A stretch of DNA of 8,700 bases from Verrucomicrobia bacterium GWC2_42_7 (GTDB taxonomy: Bacteria; Verrucomicrobiota; Verrucomicrobiia; Opitutales; GWC2-42-7-A): contig MIDO01000006.1 of the NCBI GenBank assembly GCA_001831055.1, positions 1 to 8,700 on the forward strand, in the 5' to 3' direction. Both the position numbers and the translations under genes were made by a program. Below the pieces are notes generated by a model. That model saw nothing but the letters and a program-made list of their open reading frames with translations. It searched no databases and was not told the origin of the DNA. Below, piece by piece: positions 6,317 through 8,700 of this stretch. Position 1 is the first letter of the stretch, and every line of letters begins with the position of its first letter.

Positions 6317-7333
6317 TTATTGCTTCTTTTTCAGAAAGGTTTTCCGAGTGGTAAATAAAGGTTCTAAAGATAAGCAGAGGATGGCAAGGGCGAGGATATA
6401 TTGGAATCTTTCGATGGGGATCTGTTCCATGTGGGACGAGAGTTCTTGTTTGGGGATTTTTTGCAAGAAGTGCTCGTATAAAGTAAAAAAACCTTCTCCT
6501 TTATTTCCAAGGGGGACATACACTCCTTTCGCTTTTTCGGCAATTTTTGTCAAAGTTTGCTCATCTAGCACCGTTTTAACGATTTTTCCTTCTGCATCTT
6601 TGAGGAATTCAATTCCTCCGTCTTTTGAGAGGATAGGGATCAAATCGCCTTTTGAAGATCCGATTCCAACTGTATAAATGACTATTCCTTTGGCGCCAGC
6701 TTTTGCGGATTCAATAAGGCCTTCTTGTTCAAGATCTTCACCGTCTGTCACTAAAATGAGGGTCTTAAAGTTCTTGCCTTGAGCAAAGGAAACCTGTGCT
6801 TCTCGGATTGCTGCGGCGATATCTGTTCCCCCCTGAGGAATGGTTTCCGTGTTGATGGATTCCAACGTCTGCAGGAACGCCCCATGATCGAGGGTTAGGG
6901 GGCATTGCAAGAAAGCATTGCCTGCGAAGGCGATTAGGCCAAGGCGACTTCCTTCTAGGGTTTTTATGAAGTCTTGTATCGCTAATTTTGCACGGCTCAA
7001 TCGATTGGGTTTGATATCCTGAGCTAGCATGCTTTGGGAGCAATCGATAGCAAAAATGACATCGATTCCTTTTGAATGGGACTCTTTCCACTCATGTCCC
7101 CATTGAGGTCTCGCTAACGCAATACACACTAATAGGATGCCTGTTAATAAAAGAAAATATTTTATTCTTTGCTTTGTCAGGCTGTAAGATTCCAACAGCT
7201 GTCCCAGCAATTTTTTAGATGCAAAGCAGGATAGGGCGAATTTTCGCCTTTTGTGACTCACATAAAGGAGACCTATTAGAACCAAGAAGATTGCAGGAGC
7301 TAAGTATAACCAATCGAAACAAGCGAACTTCAT
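6317..7333 (-). CDS. batB: BatB-like von Willebrand factor A membrane protein
   Basis: This is a 338-residue protein. Residues 11-25 and 58-74 are membrane helices. Residues 90-290 form a von Willebrand A domain with a complete metal site: DCSQS (Asp97, Ser99, Ser101), Thr170 in GGTD, and Asp197 in VTDGED. A last helix spans 311-327. The helices place the domain outside the inner membrane. ALARPQWG just after the second helix is the motif shared with BatA. The ATG overlaps the batA stop by four bases and has a strong ribosome binding site. Second place after a paralogue in a bat set makes it BatB. The paired VWA proteins probably bind each other or a shared ligand through the metal site; the true ligand is unknown. 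Confidence 0.92.
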   Translation of the reverse strand: MKFACFDWLYLAPAIFLVLIGLLYVSHKRRKFALSCFASKKLLGQLLESYSLTKQRIKYFLLLTGILLVCIALARPQWGHEWKESHSKGIDVIFAIDCSQSMLAQDIKPNRLSRAKLAIQDFIKTLEGSRLGLIAFAGNAFLQCPLTLDHGAFLQTLESINTETIPQGGTDIAAAIREAQVSFAQGKNFKTLILVTDGEDLEQEGLIESAKAGAKGIVIYTVGIGSSKGDLIPILSKDGGIEFLKDAEGKIVKTVLDEQTLTKIAEKAKGVYVPLGNKGEGFFTLYEHFLQKIPKQELSSHMEQIPIERFQYILALAILCLSLEPLFTTRKTFLKKKQ

Positions 7334-8361
7334 GGTAACCTCCTTGTTCTTGTAAAAAATTGTTCAATTAAAAGGATCATAAGTGCGGCTAAAGCTACCC
7401 AATGAAAGAGTTCCTCATAACTTGAATATTGTTTAAGTTTTACCTCTGTTTTTTCCAGGGCATCGATTTCCCTATAAATGCCCTCTAATTGCTTTTTGTC
7501 CGTGGCTTTATAACAGTTACCCTCAGTCGTTTCAGCAATCTTTCGTAAGGTTTCAAGATCTATAGAATAGGTTGTGTGTGCGATATTTACTTGCCCCCAT
7601 ACATTTTTTGCAACCTGTTTATTGTCATCTAGATACAATGTTGGAACGCGGCCATTATTGCCAATCCCAATTGTATATATTTTAACCTTATAACTACTGG
7701 CGGCTTCTGCTGCAATGGTCGGGCTTATTTGGCCAGTGTTATTAACGCCGTCTGTTAATAAAATGATAATTCGGCTTTTCGCTGGGATGTCACGTAAGCG
7801 GTTTACGCTCATTCCGATAGCGCTGCCGATGGCGGTTCCATCTTCTATCATTCCGATTTGCAGGCGTTCCAAGTTTTGTTGCAGCCAACTATGATTTAAT
7901 GTAATGGGGCTTACCAGGTAAGGTTCCTTGGCAAATGCGATTAAACCGATTCTATCATTAGGTCGCTTTTCAATAAAAGAACGCAAAACGGTCTTTGCCA
8001 CATCTAGACGCGTTATAAGCTGGGTCGGTTTTTCTGTAAAATCCAGCGCTAACATAGAAGAAGAGACGTCAACGGCTAATACCATATCAATGCCGCTCGA
8101 TTCTATTTCTGAGCTTTTTTTTCCCAATTGGGGTCTGCCCAGGGCAATGATCAGCAACCCCAAAGATACCAAGCGCATAAGGAATATAAAAAAGCCTAGA
8201 AAGGTTTTGTTTTTTCTCCCGATATGCTTAGCCAACGCGATGCTAGAAAAAAGGATAGCTCCACTTTTCCCCGCACGCCCCTTTAGAAATGCCAAAACAG
8301 GCAGCAGCAGTAGGAGCCATAAAAACTCTGGATTGCGAAATTCAATACTAATCATGCTCAT
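7330..8361 (-). CDS. batA: BatA-like von Willebrand factor A membrane protein
   Basis: This is a 343-residue protein, the first of two VWA paralogues. Membrane helices lie at about 12-26 and 55-75. They are followed by ALGRPQLG and a VWA domain whose metal-binding residues are all present: DVSSS (Asp98, Ser100, Ser102), Thr176 in EDGTAIG, and Asp204 in LLTDGVNN. A final helix runs from about 319 to 333. The first ATG (8361-8359) is used; an ATG two codons later is equally possible, and neither has a clear ribosome binding site. The closest upstream feature is a small hairpin of repeat B1, 26 bases away, so it would sit in the leader of the message or separate it from whatever lies upstream. 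In many genomes moxR and a DUF58 gene precede batA, but none is visible before the window ends. Confidence 0.92.
   Translation of the reverse strand: MSMISIEFRNPEFLWLLLLLPVLAFLKGRAGKSGAILFSSIALAKHIGRKNKTFLGFFIFLMRLVSLGLLIIALGRPQLGKKSSEIESSGIDMVLAVDVSSSMLALDFTEKPTQLITRLDVAKTVLRSFIEKRPNDRIGLIAFAKEPYLVSPITLNHSWLQQNLERLQIGMIEDGTAIGSAIGMSVNRLRDIPAKSRIIILLTDGVNNTGQISPTIAAEAASSYKVKIYTIGIGNNGRVPTLYLDDNKQVAKNVWGQVNIAHTTYSIDLETLRKIAETTEGNCYKATDKKQLEGIYREIDALEKTEVKLKQYSSYEELFHWVALAALMILLIEQFFTRTRRLP
7339..7344 (-). promoter_or_regulatory. Strong ribosome binding site of batB
   Basis: AGGAGG lies five bases before the batB ATG, inside the last codons of batA. It is the only near-consensus site in the window; the other genes have weak or absent sites. 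It supports the ATG at 7333 and independent re-initiation on top of the ATGA overlap. Confidence 0.85.
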
Positions 8362-8386
8362 TTTAATTTAAGCTTTGTTAGGCTTA

Positions 8387-8476
8387 GGGAAACTGCTAAA
8401 AGCGTTTCCCCAGACCCCGTCCGAAAAGGAGTTCGTTGCGCAGGAACAAATTTTTGAAAAATTTATTCCTGCGCAA
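8387..8476 (+). repeat. Family B modular repeat, copy B1
   Basis: Order of parts: hairpin GGGAAAC with GTTTCCC (8387-8393, 8404-8410; inner GC pairs and one bulged T), the box CCCCGTCCGAAAAGGAG (8415-8431), 4 bases, then a 20-base palindrome arm pair (8436-8455 with 8457-8476, one mismatch, about one-base loop). This is the intact form of the unit split by element D in copy B3. Confidence 0.8.
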
Positions 8477-8629
8477 GGGGAGATGTTTTTTTGAAATTAT
8501 TTTATCTTGTTGATTGTTAGATAATTATATTATTATTTCATTTATTTTGCGTTTCTAATGTAACAAGGTTTTTTGAAAGTAGCGTCCAGCATCTTGAATA
8601 GCTCGAGATCATCAATAAAATCAACCCCT

Positions 8630-8700
8630 TTGCGCGAACAAAAAAGTCACGCTTTTTTTGTTCGCGCAATATTCTCTTTTTCGGAAAGGGGTTTGGGGAA
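8630..8700 (-). repeat. Family B modular repeat, copy B2 (inverted, runs off the window)
   Basis: On the minus strand: TTCCCC at the window edge, AAA, the box CCCCTTTCCGAAAAAGAG (8691-8674), 4 bases, then a perfect 16-base palindrome (8669-8654 with 8645-8630, eight-base loop). The leading hairpin is expected just beyond base 8700. A wider inverted pair, AACCCCTTT (8623-8631) with AAAGGGGTT (8685-8693), encloses the palindrome. Confidence 0.75.

Larger units (their letters stand above)
8362..8700. other. Repeat-bearing spacer upstream of batA
   Basis: Two family B units face each other here (B1 8387-8476 and B2 8700-8630), enclosing about 150 AT-rich bases. In that middle part the minus strand has a TATAAT box (8529-8524) without a good -35 partner, a possible but unproven promoter. 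The minus strand also has a 26-codon coding-looking stretch ending at TAA 8544-8542, described among the findings. No complete gene is present. Confidence 0.6.

Noticed and set aside
6040..6358. Two overlapping open frames on opposite strands across the family D and B3 repeats (77 and 102 codons)
   Set aside because: They cover inverted repeats almost entirely, one runs into batB, and they have no recognisable domain or ribosome binding site. They stay open because the repeat is GC-richer.
1..8700. CRISPR array
   Set aside because: Repeats are dispersed, palindromic and in both orientations, without regular spacers or cas genes.

Overview
The window is AT-rich and carries seven protein genes, all on the minus strand, so they are read from high to low coordinates. 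Five of them form a complete batABCDE set (Bacteroides aerotolerance type). The other two are a close relative of the lipid A-modifying deformylase ArnD and a SecG translocase subunit. A double-membrane bacterium is suggested by ArnD, the Bat proteins and SecG. The AT-rich, repeat-laden spacers and this gene content would suit an environmental Chlamydiota (Parachlamydiales-like), but that assignment is an impression, not a proof. No rRNA, tRNA, CRISPR array, transposase or phage gene was seen.

Layout in transcription order: repeat-rich spacer (8700-8362), batA (8361-7330), batB (7333-6317, ATGA overlap with batA and a strong ribosome binding site), a 742-base spacer packed with palindromic repeats (6316-5575), batC (5574-4741), batD (4735-2978), batE (2981-2262, ATGA overlap with batD), a short spacer with a partial repeat, arnD (2156-1260), a spacer with an inverted repeat copy, secG (1036-299), and a repeat-filled end (298-1).

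Working model from known families: BatA and BatB are membrane-anchored von Willebrand A proteins with intact metal sites facing the periplasm. BatC and BatE supply TPR protein-binding surfaces. BatD is a large secreted-then-anchored beta-rich protein. Together they probably form an envelope stress or assembly complex whose exact job is unknown. ArnD would deformylate a lipid-linked aminoarabinose precursor, and SecG assists SecYE, so the whole window has an envelope theme.

The most unusual content is in the spacers. At least three families of structured repeats are present. Family A is a two-hairpin unit with about seven full or partial copies, several abutting gene 3' ends. Family B is a modular unit: a GGGAAAC/GTTTCCC hairpin, a 17-18-base conserved box, exactly 4 bases, then a long palindrome whose arms differ between copies but still pair. 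Family D is a GC-richer, cloverleaf-like element of about 127 bases that has split one family B copy inside the bat locus.
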